A DNA stretch of 64,000 nt from Typhlomys cinereus (lineage: Eukaryota > Chordata > Mammalia > Rodentia > Platacanthomyidae). How positions within the stretch are numbered: the stretch's first letter is position 1; every line of letters begins with the position of its first letter. Position numbers and translations under genes: made by a program. A model generated the notes under the pieces. That model saw only the letters and a program-made list of their open reading frames with translations, was not told the origin of the DNA and made no database searches. The DNA lies in assembly GCA_023101885.1 (NCBI GenBank), contig JALPQD010000304.1, forward strand, positions 496,001 through 560,000. Direction: 5' to 3'. Positions 22,422-34,269 of this stretch are shown in pieces.

Positions 22422-23527
22422 GGCCAGTTCATTTTTGTTTTGCCTATGTTTTGCCTATGTCTACATAGAAGCTGTACTTTGCAGCACTTCCAGCCAGCAT
22501 AGGAAGGGGCATGTGTGGAGGTGGCCTTGACTGGTAGGGAGGTCCAGAGTAGGGAGCCCTGAGTAACTGGGCATCTTGACTCACCCCTCTTGAGCTCTTG
22601 CTCCTGTCTCAACTATTCTCTCCTGTTGACTCCTGTAGATGTCCTTGACTGAGTGCACTGGTAAGACCACAGACTTTGGTAAGACAGATCTTGATTTGAA
22701 TTTCTTGTTCTGCTATTTCCTAGCAATGTCACAATTGCAGACATGTCATGAAATCCTGTATTGTCACCTGAAAAATCAGTCCTGCATGCAAGGAGCCTAT
22801 GGACTGTAAGAGAGATTAGCCGGGATGGTCGCAGCCCTCCCGGCTTGGTAGAGGATGCTGTTATCTGGAAAACCTGTCTCACAGCTGGGATTCCTATTCA
22901 GACCTAACCTTTTGCACCTTGACCCTGCTTTACTCTCAAAGTGAAAATACACATGAAGCCATCATCCAATGTGGCTCAGCCTCAGAGTTTGTCATCCCCC
23001 CCCCCAGATCTTCCTTTGAAACTGGTTTAGAACCGAGTGGAGCCACAGTGTGGCTGGAATGTCTAAGTCAGTTAATGTCAATCTGGAAAGCTCTCCTTTT
23101 AAGTGGTATTTATGTGTGTGCATGTGTATATTTGTCCAAGTTGGTTCACTTTCCCTTGATTGTTTATTGGTCTTTGGAGATCTGTGAAAAACAATTCTTG
23201 GTTTGGAAAGAATTACCTATGCCTTTTGAGTTCTAAACCAGTGAGTTTCTGGAAACCAATTATGTTTGGCCCAAAGAATGTTTTGGCATTATTTTGCTTA
23301 AAAACACATTTCCCAGTGCTGAGTATTAAAAAGACAGTTTCACAGTAACTTCTGTTCTGGGGGTAGATCGACAAGTATAGAATTTCTATCCTTACTGTGT
23401 TAATGTTTGAAATTTTTGCTTGTTTGTTCATTTGTATAATACTTACATACTATTCAGGACTACAAAAATTGTGGTGATGCTTCATATTAAATCATTATCA
23501 TGAGTTTTAAAATATTATTATTATTTC
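22422..23527. other. Unique sequence
   Basis: A short tandem (TTTTGCCTATG twice) sits at 22438-22460 and a C-run at 22997-23005. No coding support for the 105-codon plus frame at 22919-23236. Confidence 0.35.
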
Positions 23528-23540
23528 AAGAATAATTGCA

Positions 23541-23824
23541 GGGGGCTGGAGAGGTGGCTCAGGATTAAGCCTCTGCCTTGCAGGCAGAAGGTCCTGAGTT
23601 CGGATCCTAGACCCCACGTGTAGACGCCGGGTGGAAGCGGGGGTGGCCTGCGTTTCTGGCCCTGGTAGGGCGGAGCCTGTGAATCCCCGGGCAGAGTAAA
23701 CAAGGAGGAGCTGGAAAGCGTCCATGGTGATTCCCGAATTCGTCCGTGGTTCTACACACACACACACACACACACATGTGCACACACGCATACACGCACA
23801 ATTGAATAAATAATAAAATTAAAA
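23541..23824 (+). repeat. B2-like SINE, GC-rich subfamily, perfect 13-bp duplication
   Basis: Head GGGGGCTGGAGAGGTGGCTC, CTGAGTTCGGATCCTAGACC, GC-rich body, (CA)n, then AATTGAATAAATAATAAAA. The flanks AAGAATAATTGCA at 23528-23540 and 23825-23837 are identical, so this is a young insertion. Confidence 0.92.
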
Positions 23825-24339
23825 AAGAATAATTGCAAATTCAAAGAGTAAAGAATTTTGAAGATATTCCACTGCTAGCAGTTTTACAGATCTCCAGATG
23901 ACTTTTTGTACATATACTTACAAACATACATGTGAACGTATGTGTATGCATGCATGGCCTATAGTCACATATGTTCTGCTCTGAAACTTATTTTTGCACT
24001 AAGACTAAACTGTCCTTTCTGTATCAGTATATAAAATTTTAACCAACTGTCTGTCAATAGCATTAAGCAGAGGTTCACTCATCCATTCCTTCCAGCCACA
24101 GAACATCTGGTTCTTGTAAGATTTTGCTGAATGACACCTAATTATTTCTGTAGACAGCTTTTCCTGCCTGAAAGTTCATCAATAAATAATTCATTAGCAA
24201 CTAAGGACCACCACAAACCTACTATTTCTAGGAAACAAAGGGCTTATTTAATTAGGAAGATTTGCGTTTGCTTACTGAGGTGGAAACGTTGAAATGAAGA
24301 AAGTCCTGCACTAGACTCCAGGAATCTTGAGTTACAGAT

Positions 24340-24645
24340 GCTGAGCCGCACCCCCAGCCCAGCCAGCAGTTCCTACTCCTCCCTTCACATCCTCCTTTGG
24401 TTCCTTCTCCTGTTTTCCTTTTTCTTTCTTTCTTTTCTTTTTGTGACCCAGTGACTTTAATTAGAGTTGCTTACAAGAGCACATGGGTGAATGTTTATTT
24501 CAAGCATGGGCAACTTGTCAGTGGCTACACCACTGCAGACAACATCTCTCCCGCCCCTGCTAACTGCTAACTGCTATAGATCCTGAGAAGAGCCTAGGTC
24601 ATATGAGCACCTCTCCACTCCATGACAAAAATCCCAGTCAGGAGC
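24340..24645 (-). repeat. L1 3'UTR fragment
   Basis: GTGACTTTAATTAGAGTTGC, GAGCACATGGGTGAATG and GGGCAACTTGTCAGTGGCTA are characteristic of reversed rodent L1 3'UTRs. Confidence 0.65.
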
Positions 24646-25204
24646 CTAGTCCCAGTCAGGAGCTTCTTAAAGATAAGAACATTGATATCTGCCTGCCTGA
24701 CTCAAAAATTCTTAGTAGAATTGCAGTAAAAATATGCCTGGATTTTGAAAAGTTATAGTCCTAGAAGTGTTGTTAAATGATATCAATGAGTTTGAGAGAG
24801 CAATGGTAATATGCTAGAAGCTTATAGTAATGGATACATCTTTAATTCCACCAGGTATGGGAGATTCAGTAGTCGTAAATTCTTGGTTATGTTTCCAATT
24901 GACAGATGATGTTGAATTATCTCCCTCTTGAATTTTAACACATAGAATACAACAAAATGTGTTATTAGACTCCCAAAGTTAGGTCATAAAAAGTCTTAAA
25001 GCCTCTGCCATAGTCTCTAGGAAAATGTACTGAATTCACCAAAACTTAGCCATTTCAGCTAACCTTTGTAAAGACCAAATACTCTGTAATTAACAGAGTA
25101 TAAAAAAGCCTAAGCTAGCAACAAGGAGAGGCCATAAAGAGAGGAATACCCAGTCCTAGCTCGAGATCTGATCTTCCTGGGTTGGATTCCAGACATGCAA
25201 ATGA

Positions 25205-25320
25205 AGAAGCCATTTAGATTTTCATATGGCTGTATACACACCTGTAATCCCAGCACTTAAGAGACAGAGGCTAGAGGTTCAGGGATTCCTCAGTAATAGA
25301 GCAAATTTGAGGTGAGTCTG
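25205..25320 (+). repeat. B1-like fragment
   Basis: ACACCTGTAATCCCAGCACT then GAGACAGAGGCTAGAGGTTC are B1 left-half features. The right part is degraded. Confidence 0.6.
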
Positions 25321-25330
25321 AGCTACACTA

Positions 25331-25362
25331 ATTTTTTAAAAAGTATTGTATTTATTTATTGT

Positions 25363-25409
<47 letters not shown>

Positions 25410-25623
25410 CGCGTGTGTATCAGAGGGCACTGTGCGTCCCTGTGGAGGACCAAGTGTGACTTTGAGAATCATCCTGGATTGCTCCCGCCTCCTTCTTGCT
25501 TCATCCATAAAAATACCAGGCACTGCCATTTCCACCTGGTGTTTTTATGTAGGACCTGGGATCTGATCTCAGGACCTTCTACTTGCAAGACAGAGTCTTA
25601 ACTGCTGAGCCATCTCTCCAGCC
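25331..25623 (-). repeat. B2-like SINE with 8-bp duplication
   Basis: Reverse-strand head GGCTGGAGAGATGGCTCAGC, body, (CA)n with GCGCGC steps (25371-25413). CTACACTA flanks both sides (25323-25330 and 25624-25631). Confidence 0.9.
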
Positions 25624-25631
25624 CTACACTA

Positions 25632-26189
25632 CATACTTTAAATGTAGGAATCCTTTTCTCCAAAAAGCCATTATTATGGCTAAATGTCAACATTTCCCCA
25701 TGGATCAGTGAGGATCTCAGGAGAAGCAACTATACTCCGAGAGAATCTCTGGAGCAGGTGCTGGACAAGAGAAGGGGAGTGTCCTTGCTTGTCACTTAAA
25801 GTACCATAGAAGCCTGGCACAGGCCTCCAAAGGAAATGGGTGGTTCACACATGCAGAGGGACAGGAAGACAGAACGGACATGGCTGGATAGCAGAAGTGA
25901 GGGAGGTATGGAAGAAGAAGGAGGCATGGAAGAGGAAGGAGGAGGGATGAAGGGGGTATGAACATAAACTCATTTTGTTTGTACATGAAAAATTGCTAAT
26001 AAAAATAAGTTTAAAACAAGTCATTTTTAGATGACCCTAGCTTTAGGAGCTATCACTTAGCAAAGTCCGCTTGACTATGATGACATATATATTGGATGAG
26101 ATACCTGAGCTCAATAGCCATTTAAGGAATCCTTGCATCTCCTTAAGATAAAATCCAAATTAAATGGCAAACAAGTTGGGTAGTTCCTA
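25632..26189. other. Unique sequence
   Basis: A GGA-rich patch lies at about 25898-25955. No gene. Confidence 0.35.
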
Positions 26190-26845
26190 AAGGAGACTGA
26201 TGAATAACTATGAAAAAAATGTTCAATATCATTAGTCAAGAAAGAAGTGAGAATCAAACATCAAACGCTGCTTCACCCACATCATCCAGTGCTGATCCAG
26301 ACATACTGCCCATGTCCTGCCCGTATAAATGTGAAGTGACTTTGGCAGTTTGTTAAAAAGTTAAAGATACATACCAATCATTCCATTCTTAGGCATTTAC
26401 TCAGGAGAAATGAAAACATATGTCCGTATGAGAACTTGCACATCAGTGTTCATAGCAGTTTCTTTTGTAGTCTCCCCAAACTGTAAACATGTCAAATACC
26501 CATCAACAGATGAATGGATAAACAACTGTGATACAGTCAACTGATGGATGTGCTCAGAAGCACAAAGTAATGGACTATTGATACACACAGCAATACAATG
26601 TGTATGATCTCAAAGTAATCATGCTGAATGACAGAAACCAGATGAGCACACACTGTATGACTTTGTATACATAATGTTCTAGAGACTGCACACCAATTTG
26701 TAGTGATTGGAAGTGAGCCAGTGGATGCCTAGGAATGGGGGAGGGGGTAAATTGTTTAGGATACAATCTACAGCACACTTTTTGGAAGTCGTAGTTGTAG
26801 TTTTCTGAATGTATATGCATAGCAGACAAAATCTAAGGTAACTGC
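26190..26845 (+). repeat. Old L1 (L1M-type) ORF2 end and 3'UTR
   Basis: GACTTTGGCAGTTTGTTAAA, AAGTTAAAGATACATACC, GAGAAATGAAAACATATG, GTTCATAGCAGTTTC and CAGATGAATGGATAAAC are the well-known conserved blocks of the ORF2 3' end. Frames are broken; this is a dead copy. Confidence 0.8.
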
Positions 26846-27398
26846 AATGGTCTTTGCCTTCTGATGTTCTGTCCGTTGTGCCCTTGTAAACAGAGGAACT
26901 GTGATTGCTACTAACCGATATAATAAAAATGTTCATCAGTCACTCTAGTTATTACATCACATTGTTTTGAATTCCAGCAAACAGGCTGCACTTAGAAAAA
27001 GTGACCACATTGGAGAATCCTAGATGGAAAAGAACTAAGAGAGAAAGGGGTTCTTAGGACCTGAGAGTGGCCAGCCAATAGCTATCAAGAAGTTGAAGCT
27101 GTCAATCATCCATCCACAAGGACATGTATTCTCCCAGCAACTTGAGCAAGCTTGGAGCATATTCTTTTCCAATCAACAAAACAGATGAGATTCTAAGCTA
27201 GTAGGTAACCTAGATTGCAGTTTTGTGAGACTGTGAAGAGAAACCCCAATGAAGCTGTGTTTGCATGTCTGTTCTCCAAACATGGTGAAATGTGAAATAT
27301 GTGCTATTTTAAAACAGTACATTTGTCATAAATTTCTAGGCAGAACACAAAACTAATGCAATATGTATGTCAACACTAATCAAACTACATACTTTACT

Positions 27399-27615
27399 GA
27401 TTTATTTTGAGACAGATTGTCATGTAGCCCAGGTTTGGCCTTACACTGTCTATATGCCCAAAAATGCCCTTGAGTTCTGACCTTTCTGCCATTACCACCC
27501 GAGTGCTGGGATTATAGGCATGTGCCACCATGCTTGGTTTGTGTGGTGCTAAGGGTTGAACTCAATATTATATACATGCTAGGCAAGCACACTACAGACT
27601 GAACTACATTTTAGA
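27399..27615 (-). repeat. B4 SINE (B1 plus ID halves)
   Basis: The left part is a reversed B1 (TTTTGAGACAG, GAGTGCTGGGATTATAGGC). It is joined directly to a reversed ID (AGGGTTGAACTCAATATT, CATGCTAGGCAAGCACACTA). That order defines B4. Confidence 0.75.
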
Positions 27616-27879
27616 TGCATTTGCATTATTGAACTTTATGTCTCAATATAGTTGGACCATGAGAATCAGGTTATAGAAGGTCTTATGAGAGGAACCCAGA
27701 GCGATAGGTTAGAGACTTGGAAAGAAAAAAAAACCAAACAAACAAACAGGAAAAGAGCATAGAGACAGAAAAGTAGGAACTCGGAAAAGGAAGAGAATTT
27801 ATTAGAGATGGATAGGTTGAATGGAACATTATTTCAAAATGGTGGATTTTCAACATTGTTTGTTTGTTCATTCATTTGT

Positions 27880-28058
27880 TTGTTTGGAGAGAACAAAAAA
27901 CCAAGTGTGCACATGCATGACATGGTGCATGGATGGAAGTCAAAGGACAACTTTCGGAATTGAATTCTCTCCTTCTGTTATGTAGGTTTTCAGGGGTCAG
28001 ACTCCAGTTTCCAGGTTTGAGAGTAGACACCTCTCTTTTGAGCTATCTGGCTGACTCA
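27880..28058 (-). repeat. B3-type SINE
   Basis: CATGGATGGAAGTCAAAGGA and CAACTTTCGGAATTGAATTC with a TTTTGAGCTATCTGGCTGAC end match a reversed B3. Confidence 0.6.
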
Positions 28059-28059
28059 A

Positions 28060-28180
28060 CTTTAAAAAAACAAAAATACAGAGTCTAGTAGCCAAAGCTG
28101 GGCCGGAACTTGAATCGTCCAGCCTCATCCTCTCAAGTATTTCTGGGATTACAGATATGTATCGCCACGCCTGGCTCATA
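28060..28180 (-). repeat. B1 SINE fragment
   Basis: AAGCTGGGCCGGAACTTG, TTCTGGGATTACAGATATG and CGCCACGCCTGGCTC are reversed B1. Confidence 0.7.
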
Positions 28181-28282
28181 GCACAACACTTATTAAGACC
28201 CTTGATAGAAAGATTCAAAGGCACTTATGCTAGCATTTGGAATGCCAGGTGATGATATCGTGAGCTATACATAGAAACTGCT

Positions 28283-28344
28283 GGTTCTGGAGATAGAGCT
28301 CAGTGGTAGAGAGATTACTGAACATGGGTAAGGTCCTGGACTTG
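28283..28344 (+). repeat. ID element, truncated
   Basis: TGGAGATAGAGCTCAGTGGT then a diverged second half. Confidence 0.5.
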
Positions 28345-28490
28345 ATAAGCGGAGGAAATGGGGAAGGAAGGGAGAATGAGAGGGATGGAGGGAAGATAAG
28401 AAAGAAGTTGCAGGAGGTGGGGGAGAGGAAAGAAAGGAGAGAAGGAGGGAGAGAAAGAGGAAGGGAAGGACACAGGGAGAAAGAGCCTTT
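28345..28490 (+). repeat. Polypurine GA/GGAA tract
   Basis: About 145 bases almost wholly of G and A with rare T. The 98-101 codon frames on both strands are a consequence of the composition. Confidence 0.85.
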
Positions 28491-29584
28491 TTTTAAATGT
28501 GCCTCCTCTCTCTCATCCATCTCCATGACTACTAATTGGCTTACTTCCCTGCCCTCCCTTATGGACCTGCTGAGGTGTATGAATGGCGAGAGGGAGCAGA
28601 AATCCTAGATCAGCACAGAGACAAGGTAGAACACGGCATCAGAATGCTGTCGTGAGTCTGACGTGGCCCAGTGACACCTACAGATTCAGCTGGTCCCAGG
28701 TGGGCAGGGAACCAACCAGAAGGCTTGTATGTGGCAAAGTGATGAGTGTCATCTCTCCCACAGTTAAGCAAGAGCACAGCCTGATAAAAGCTTGCCAGCG
28801 TAGTGAGGATGTCACAGCCTGCTCACCGCCACCCTCCAGAATCCCTTATTGTCATCAAACTTAATCACAGTCCAGAAACACACATGTTTGGCACCGGAAT
28901 GAAAGAAGGGGAGGAAGACTGCAGATAAGAGAGGTTGCAGATATTTTGAAAAGGGAGGGGAGAATTTGGGGGAGGGAACAATCCAGAACAGGCCATGACT
29001 CTTTCAAAGATTTTTTTTTTTTTTTCTCATTTTGTTACCTTGTTGCAAAGTAAATGAAATACAGAACTGGGTTTGTTTTGTGTGTAGTTTTTTTTTTGGC
29101 TGTTAGCATATAAAACTCTTCTTTAATGGCAAACCATCCAATTGCAGGAGATCTGTATCCCTCTAAGGAATCTGCAAGGGGTTCCGATTTCCCTTTTGCA
29201 GCCCACTGGAAGTTTGCATGCGGCATATGGCTAAGGCGTGTCAGGCGGGTGCTCCCTCCAGTCTAAGTCCTGGGCTGGTAACGTAGACTGCTTGGTTTTG
29301 TTCATGGTGGGAGAATCCAGACTGGACAGGTAACTGGGGACAGGGGAGACTTCACCATCTGTCCCAGCAACTTTGTGACTTTGGCTGTGGTTCCTGATGA
29401 AGAACCTTGAGATCTGGCCCAACCTGATTCTCCAACCTTCTAGATCATTCTGTGAATCACCCAGGACTTTTGCAGCAAATTCCTGCTTCAGAGCTAGTTT
29501 GTGAGCAAAAATCCTCATTCATTCAACAAATTCTTCTGGGATGCCAAGAATGGAGGGTCACAAGTGCAACTCTTGGGCTCAAAT
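28491..29584. other. Unique sequence
   Basis: No gene is recognised. T-runs lie near 29009-29025 and 29088-29098. Confidence 0.35.
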
Positions 29585-29665
29585 CATTGTTTCTTTCCCT
29601 TTCCCTTTCCTTCCCTTCCCTTCTTTTTTTCCCCCCCTTCTCTCCCCTCCCCTTCCTTTCCTCTA
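29585..29665. repeat. Polypyrimidine (TTTCC)n tract
   Basis: Imperfect TTTCCC units, followed by T and C runs. Confidence 0.8.
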
Positions 29666-29886
29666 CTAGGGATCAAATCTGTCCTCTTTATATTTTAAAG
29701 AAAAGAATTGAAACAAAAAAAGTCTCCACGGGTTTCAACCTACGTAAATTTTTTTTCTTCTGTTTAATACTCCTAGGTTTTTCTCACTTCTAAAAGGAAA
29801 ATAGAAATTATCCTAAGACCAAGTTATCCTAAGACCTTGTTGCAAAGTGCAAAGTTGATTTTGACTTAACATATAAATAATCAAGG

Positions 29887-30137
29887 TTGGGCTGGAAAGA
29901 TGGCTCAGGGGTTAAGACTCTACCTTACAAGCAGAAGATCCTGAGTTCAGATCCCAGGTCCCACGTACAAATGGAAACACCAGATGGAAATGGCAGTGGC
30001 TTGTACTTCAGGTCCTAGTGGGCGGAGCCTGGGAAATCTCAGAGCGAAGCAACAGGAGGTAGAAGCAATCCAGAATGAACACAATAAGTAAGTACATAAA
30101 TAAATAATAAAGTTTAAAAGATAAAAAATAAAATAAA
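29887..30137 (+). repeat. B2-like SINE
   Basis: Head GGCTGGAAAGATGGCTCAGG, B box CTGAGTTCAGATCCCAGG, TAGTGGGCGGAGCCTGGGAA body, AATAAA-rich tail. Related ATAAATAATCAAGG-type sequence on both sides suggests a target duplication. It lacks the long (CA)n. Confidence 0.88.
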
Positions 30138-30768
30138 TAATCAGGCTTGTTTTGGCTTTGAATCCCTCTGGCCTTGAATGTCTTGACTTACTCATTTCCC
30201 CATGCTTCCAGAGTAGTGACCATAAGTGACCAGTAATGATCCCCTCGCAGCTCAGGCTGAGTCTTAGGAAGAAGTCAGTCAGTGAGAGCTGTACCCCCTC
30301 ATTCAGTGATGTCTCAGAGAATGACTGAAAAGGTCACCTCAGTAGGACAGAAGTAGACCCATGACAGGTGTGGAGACACAAGGGAGTCCAATAACAGATG
30401 CGAGCCCTGGCCGCTGCCAGCTTGCCACTGTCTCTATCCCATGTCTGGGGCCGTCCCAGCCTCTCAGCTATAGTTTCAAATCCAGAAGCACATGAGTCTC
30501 AGGTGGCTAACTCCATCATGTCAGGATGTGTTGCACCCAGAGGAGAGATCTGTTTTAAGGAAATGGCTTTTGTGATTAGGAGGACTGGCTAGCCCGAGAC
30601 AGGAAAGAAACAGCTTGAGTTTGGTCAAACAGGAAGCAGAATCTTTCTAACCTGGGGACACTCGGACTTTCTCTTAAAGCCTTCAGAGATTGGATGAGGA
30701 CCATCCACATTATAGTAAGCAATCTGTTTCACTCAAAATCTATTGATTTGAATACTGGTCGCATGCTG
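30138..30768. other. Unique sequence
   Basis: No coding or repeat feature seen. Confidence 0.35.
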
Positions 30769-30769
30769 T

Positions 30770-30977
30770 TTCTGAAGATGTCTTATGTGGCCCAGGTTGG
30801 CCTCAAACTTGTTATGTAGCTGAAGGTGACTTTGAATTTCTGCCCTCTGCCTTTACCTCCACAGTACGGGGATTAGAGATATGTGCCACCATACTTACTT
30901 TTTTGTGGTATAGAGGATGGGTTCCAGGGCTTCAGGCTACTAGCACTCTACTGAATGAGCCACATCTCTAGCCCCAA
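30770..30977 (-). repeat. B4 SINE
   Basis: A reversed B1 (GTGGCCCAGGTTGGCCTCAA, GTGCCACCATACTTACT) runs into a reversed ID (GGATGGGTTCCAGGGC, CACATCTCTAGCCCC). Confidence 0.7.
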
Positions 30978-31004
30978 AAGTCATATATCACAAATGCCTT
31001 TGCA

Positions 31005-31238
31005 GGGCTGGAAAGATGGCTCAGGGGTAAGACTCTTGTTTTTCAAGCAGAAGGTCTTGAGTTCGGATCCCAGGTTCCACGTAAAAATGCCAGGCGGAAA
31101 CATCAATGGTGTGAACTTCTGGCCCTGGTGGGCGGAGCCTGGGAAATCCCAGAGTGAAGCAAAGAAAAGATGGGAGCAATCCAGGATGATTCCCGAAGTC
31201 ACCCTTGATCCTCCACAGGGACACACAGTGCCCTCTGA

Positions 31239-31278
<40 letters not shown>

Positions 31279-31320
31279 TAAATTTTTTAAAAAAGCAAAA
31301 AAAAAAAAAAAAAAAAAAAA
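31005..31320 (+). repeat. B2-like SINE, near full length with long A tail
   Basis: Head GGGCTGGAAAGATGGCTCAG, CTTGAGTTCGGATCCCAGGT, GGTGGGCGGAGCCTGGGAAA, GATCCTCCACAGGGACACAC, (CA)n at 31241-31275, AAATAAA and an A-run to 31320. Flanks CCTTTGCA/CCTTTACA suggest an 8-bp duplication with one change. This copy is close to what the family consensus should look like. Confidence 0.9.
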
Positions 31321-31810
31321 CCTTTACATCAACATTTACGCTGGTTCTTGAGCCAGGGTAAAGCCAAGTTAACACATAAAAATCAATCATCGTATGTGCT
31401 GTAGTGCAAGCAGATTGGGTGGCTGGTGTCCGTGCTTCTGGTGAGCCCCATGGACGCGAGGGGCAGTAGGCTCAGCAGCCCATGCTAGAGAAGTCTCCAG
31501 GTCAGAAAAGCCAAGCCCTCACTTACTGCCTTTTGATCTTTGCATGCTAGGGTCTGGGGGCTTGTGGGACGCATGGAGGGAGGAGAAAGGACACCACAGT
31601 GCTCAGCCACTGGCTACTATGGAAAGCAATTCCTGTATCATATTCACAAACCTAGCTACTTTAACTCTCTACTGACTGGCTCCTGATGCCTGTGGTTGGT
31701 TTTAATTCTATGGGGTTTCCCAGACCCACCCTAGAGAGTTGCGGTATAGATTTTGTGAATTCCCAGGGCACAGAGCCTGACACAGGCCAAGCGCTCAAAA
31801 ATGTTATGTG

Positions 31811-32157
31811 TGTGCTGGAGAGATGGCTCAGGGGTTAAGACTGCCTCACAAGCAGAAGAAGCTGAGTTTGTATTCTGGATCCCATGTAAAAATGCCAGGA
31901 GGAAGTGGCAGTAACCTGCACTTCTGGCCTGGGAAACTCCAGAGCAAATCAAAAAGGAGGTAGAAGCAATCCGGGATAATGCCTGAAGTCACCCTTGGTC
32001 CTCCACAAATACATACACTGTTCTCCTTCTATGTTCTCTCTCTCAAAAAAAAATATTTTAGGGGTTGGGGATTTAGCTCAGTGGTAGGTAGAGCGCTTGC
32101 ATAGCAAGCGCGAGGCCCTGGGTTCGGTCCCCAGCACCGGAAAAAAAAATTTTTTTT
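31811..32157 (+). repeat. B2-like SINE carrying a nested ID element
   Basis: Head GTGCTGGAGAGATGGCTCAG, a partly deleted middle, CACCCTTGGTCCTCCACA, then an A-rich tail interrupted by the ID at 32061. AAAATGTTATGTG (31798-31810) and AAAATGCTATGTG (32158-32170) flank the whole unit with one mismatch, so the ID arrived after the B2-like copy. Confidence 0.85.
32061..32149 (+). repeat. Intact ID element (tRNA-Ala-derived SINE)
   Basis: GGGGTTGGGGATTTAGCTCA, with A box TTAGCTCAGTGGTAGG and B box GGTTCGGTCCC, then CCAGCACCGG and an A-run. It has a 4-base duplication (GGTAGGTAG) next to the A box but otherwise little decay. It resembles BC1-type ID sequences and is not a tRNA gene, since it has no acceptor-stem pairing or CCA-type end. 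Confidence 0.92.
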
Positions 32158-32174
32158 AAAATGCTATGTGGAGG

Positions 32175-33369
32175 TCTAGTTCCTTCAAGACACATGAAGC
32201 TCTCTCACCCTTTTCTAAGTTTTCCTTCTAAACAAGTCTAGTTCATTCTCTGCTCTTATTTGGTATATAGAATGGGAGAAAGAGAAATACAAATGCATCT
32301 GACGACTTTCCTTTTAGCAAATGTGGGTAGGTGTGCTCTTAAAACAAAGAGGCTTAAATGAATGCTTAAAATGATTATTATTAAAAGTAGCCTGCTTGTG
32401 TGTACTCGGGCTGCTCTGTCTAAAAAGATAAAGGTTCTTATTTTTCCCAGGAGCTCCCTCTCACTTCTGCTGGGTCCAAGGTGCTGACAGGTCATTTCAT
32501 AGGTCAAAGAAAAGGATGGAGGGGCAGTGGACTTGATGTGACATTCAAGGTGAGCCAATGCAATAGTGTATTTGCAACTGTGCATGGTGACTTCTTCTGC
32601 TAGCTTTCTTACATATGCCAAATAATTAATGGGAGAGAAACAGGATGGCAAAGTGTATTTCAGAACTTGAAAGAAAAATTATATATATATCTTCAGTTTT
32701 CAAAGCAACTTCCCATGCTTTTCAGAGGCCAGCTGTGGAGGGCCACCCAACTAGTTAAGAAGAAGGGTTTGACATCATGGCTGGTTATTCTATGTGTACT
32801 AAAATAGAGGAGGAGACAGCTACCATTGCTTTGCCAGGGGTGTCCAACCACTCCCTCCCATTAGACTAAAAAAAGCATCTCATAGCATCAGACAGCATGA
32901 AAAAATGCAATAAGAGAACTGCCTAGTTTGCACATCTGTGTAGAACATCTGGCTCTGGCTTGAGCCCCGGTAACTTTGGCAGTTAGTTGGTGGCCCGCAA
33001 ATTGAAAAAGAGGCAAAGTCTCATGTTGTCAAGGCTCATCTGTGAAGTTTCCATGCGGCATAACCACCAAGTCCACAGGGGAAAAGCATCAGGGCCCTGT
33101 GTGCACTTGACAGGCTCTTCAGGCTATGGTCCCTCCCTGACTGCAGTCCTCAGACATCAGCTCTTAGAGACACAGGTGCCAAAAAAACTGCGCATCTGCA
33201 CTCTGCCCCCACGTGGCTCTGCACCTGTGCATTGTGGGATGACTGGGGCTCTACGGCTCCATCACCATCTCCTGCTTCATCTCACTAGTGATACGGAGCT
33301 GTTGAATGGATGTGCCTTGTGGCACATTTTAGTCTCCAAAGATACGGCTACATCCCATCTGTTCACCTA
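32175..33369. other. Unique sequence
   Basis: The longest frame is 145 codons at 32987-33424 (+). It lacks splice or promoter context, has no recognisable domain and runs into an old LTR, so I do not call it a gene. A TA run lies at about 32680-32690. Confidence 0.35.
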
Positions 33370-34265
33370 CAATGTGATCCTGCCCTCTCCCATCAAAAGG
33401 GGCAGTCTTGTTTCTGTCCCCTAGAGTTCAGCTAGCCACAGTGACTCACTTGTAGCCAAGAGAATGGATGTTGCGAAGGTGATGTGGGTACCTTCCAAGG
33501 TTATGCCACCTGCTTTTTTTAGAGGGTGTGCTTTCACACATTTTTTCCTTACGAGTTGTCTTCTACCACCAGCAGGAAGCCGGAGTTAGCAAACCACATG
33601 GTAAGGCCATGTGCAGACATTCCTGACCACAGACCTCACCAAATTGGCCTTTGAAGAACTTCAGCCTAAACATCAGACACATAAGGGGAGAAGCCTCCAG
33701 ATGACTCTCATCTGAATTTCATCTGTGAATTTCATCTGAGTCCTACTGTTGCAGGTGGCCTGCATAGTTGCTGATAAATGACCATCAAATGGCTTAAGGG
33801 AACAAGGAATTTATTCTCTTATAATTACTGGTTACAGTTCTCAGCCCAGCTTGTCAGGAAAGCTGGTGCCAACACCAAGGCCGAGGGAACTGGCCACACC
33901 ATCTCTAGATAATGGCTGAGAGAGGGACGATCCTTACTTGCCAGACAGCATGCCTGGCCAAGTGTACACAAGGATGCCAACTTCCTCAACCAGCTCTCAG
34001 TATTTTATTCATCTGTTCAGGACCTAGTCCCACCCGCCATGGGCTGGCCTTCCCCATCAGCTAGACAATCTCTTCCAAGTTTGCTATGGGCTTAACCCAA
34101 CCACTAATTCTTCACAAATGTGTCCAGAGCTCAAAACCCTCAACTGTCAGGTTGACACCTGTGCCTAACTATGACACCTACTATCATGAACCAGAGAAGT
34201 TGTTACGCTCTGTCCAAATGTCAGACCATGGGAGCCATGAAAGCAATAAAGTGGCAGTTGTCTAA
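33370..34265 (+). repeat. MLT1-like LTR interrupted by a younger LTR
   Basis: AGTGACTCACTTGTAGCCAA, GAATGGATGTTGCGAAGGTG and GCCTCCAGATGACTCTCATC are MLT1-type blocks. After the insertion at 33747-34176 the LTR resumes with TATCATGAACCAGAGAAG and an AATAAAG near 34245. Confidence 0.65.
33747..34176 (-). mobile_element. Solo LTR of the local 400-430 bp family
   Basis: It is 430 bp with TG...CA ends. In sense orientation (minus strand) it begins TGTCATAGTTAGGCACAGGT and ends GCAACAGT-type sequence. CCTAC flanks both sides exactly (33742-33746 and 34177-34181), which fits a 5-bp ERVL/MaLR duplication. It is inserted in an MLT1-like LTR. Confidence 0.9.
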
Positions 34266-34269
34266 GTGA

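Noticed and set aside
32061..32149. A true tRNA gene
   Set aside because: The A and B boxes are present, but the sequence ends in GCACCGG plus an A-run and lacks cloverleaf closure. It is an ID SINE.
32987..33424. 145-codon plus-strand frame as a gene
   Set aside because: It lacks codon or domain signals and runs into an MLT1-like LTR.
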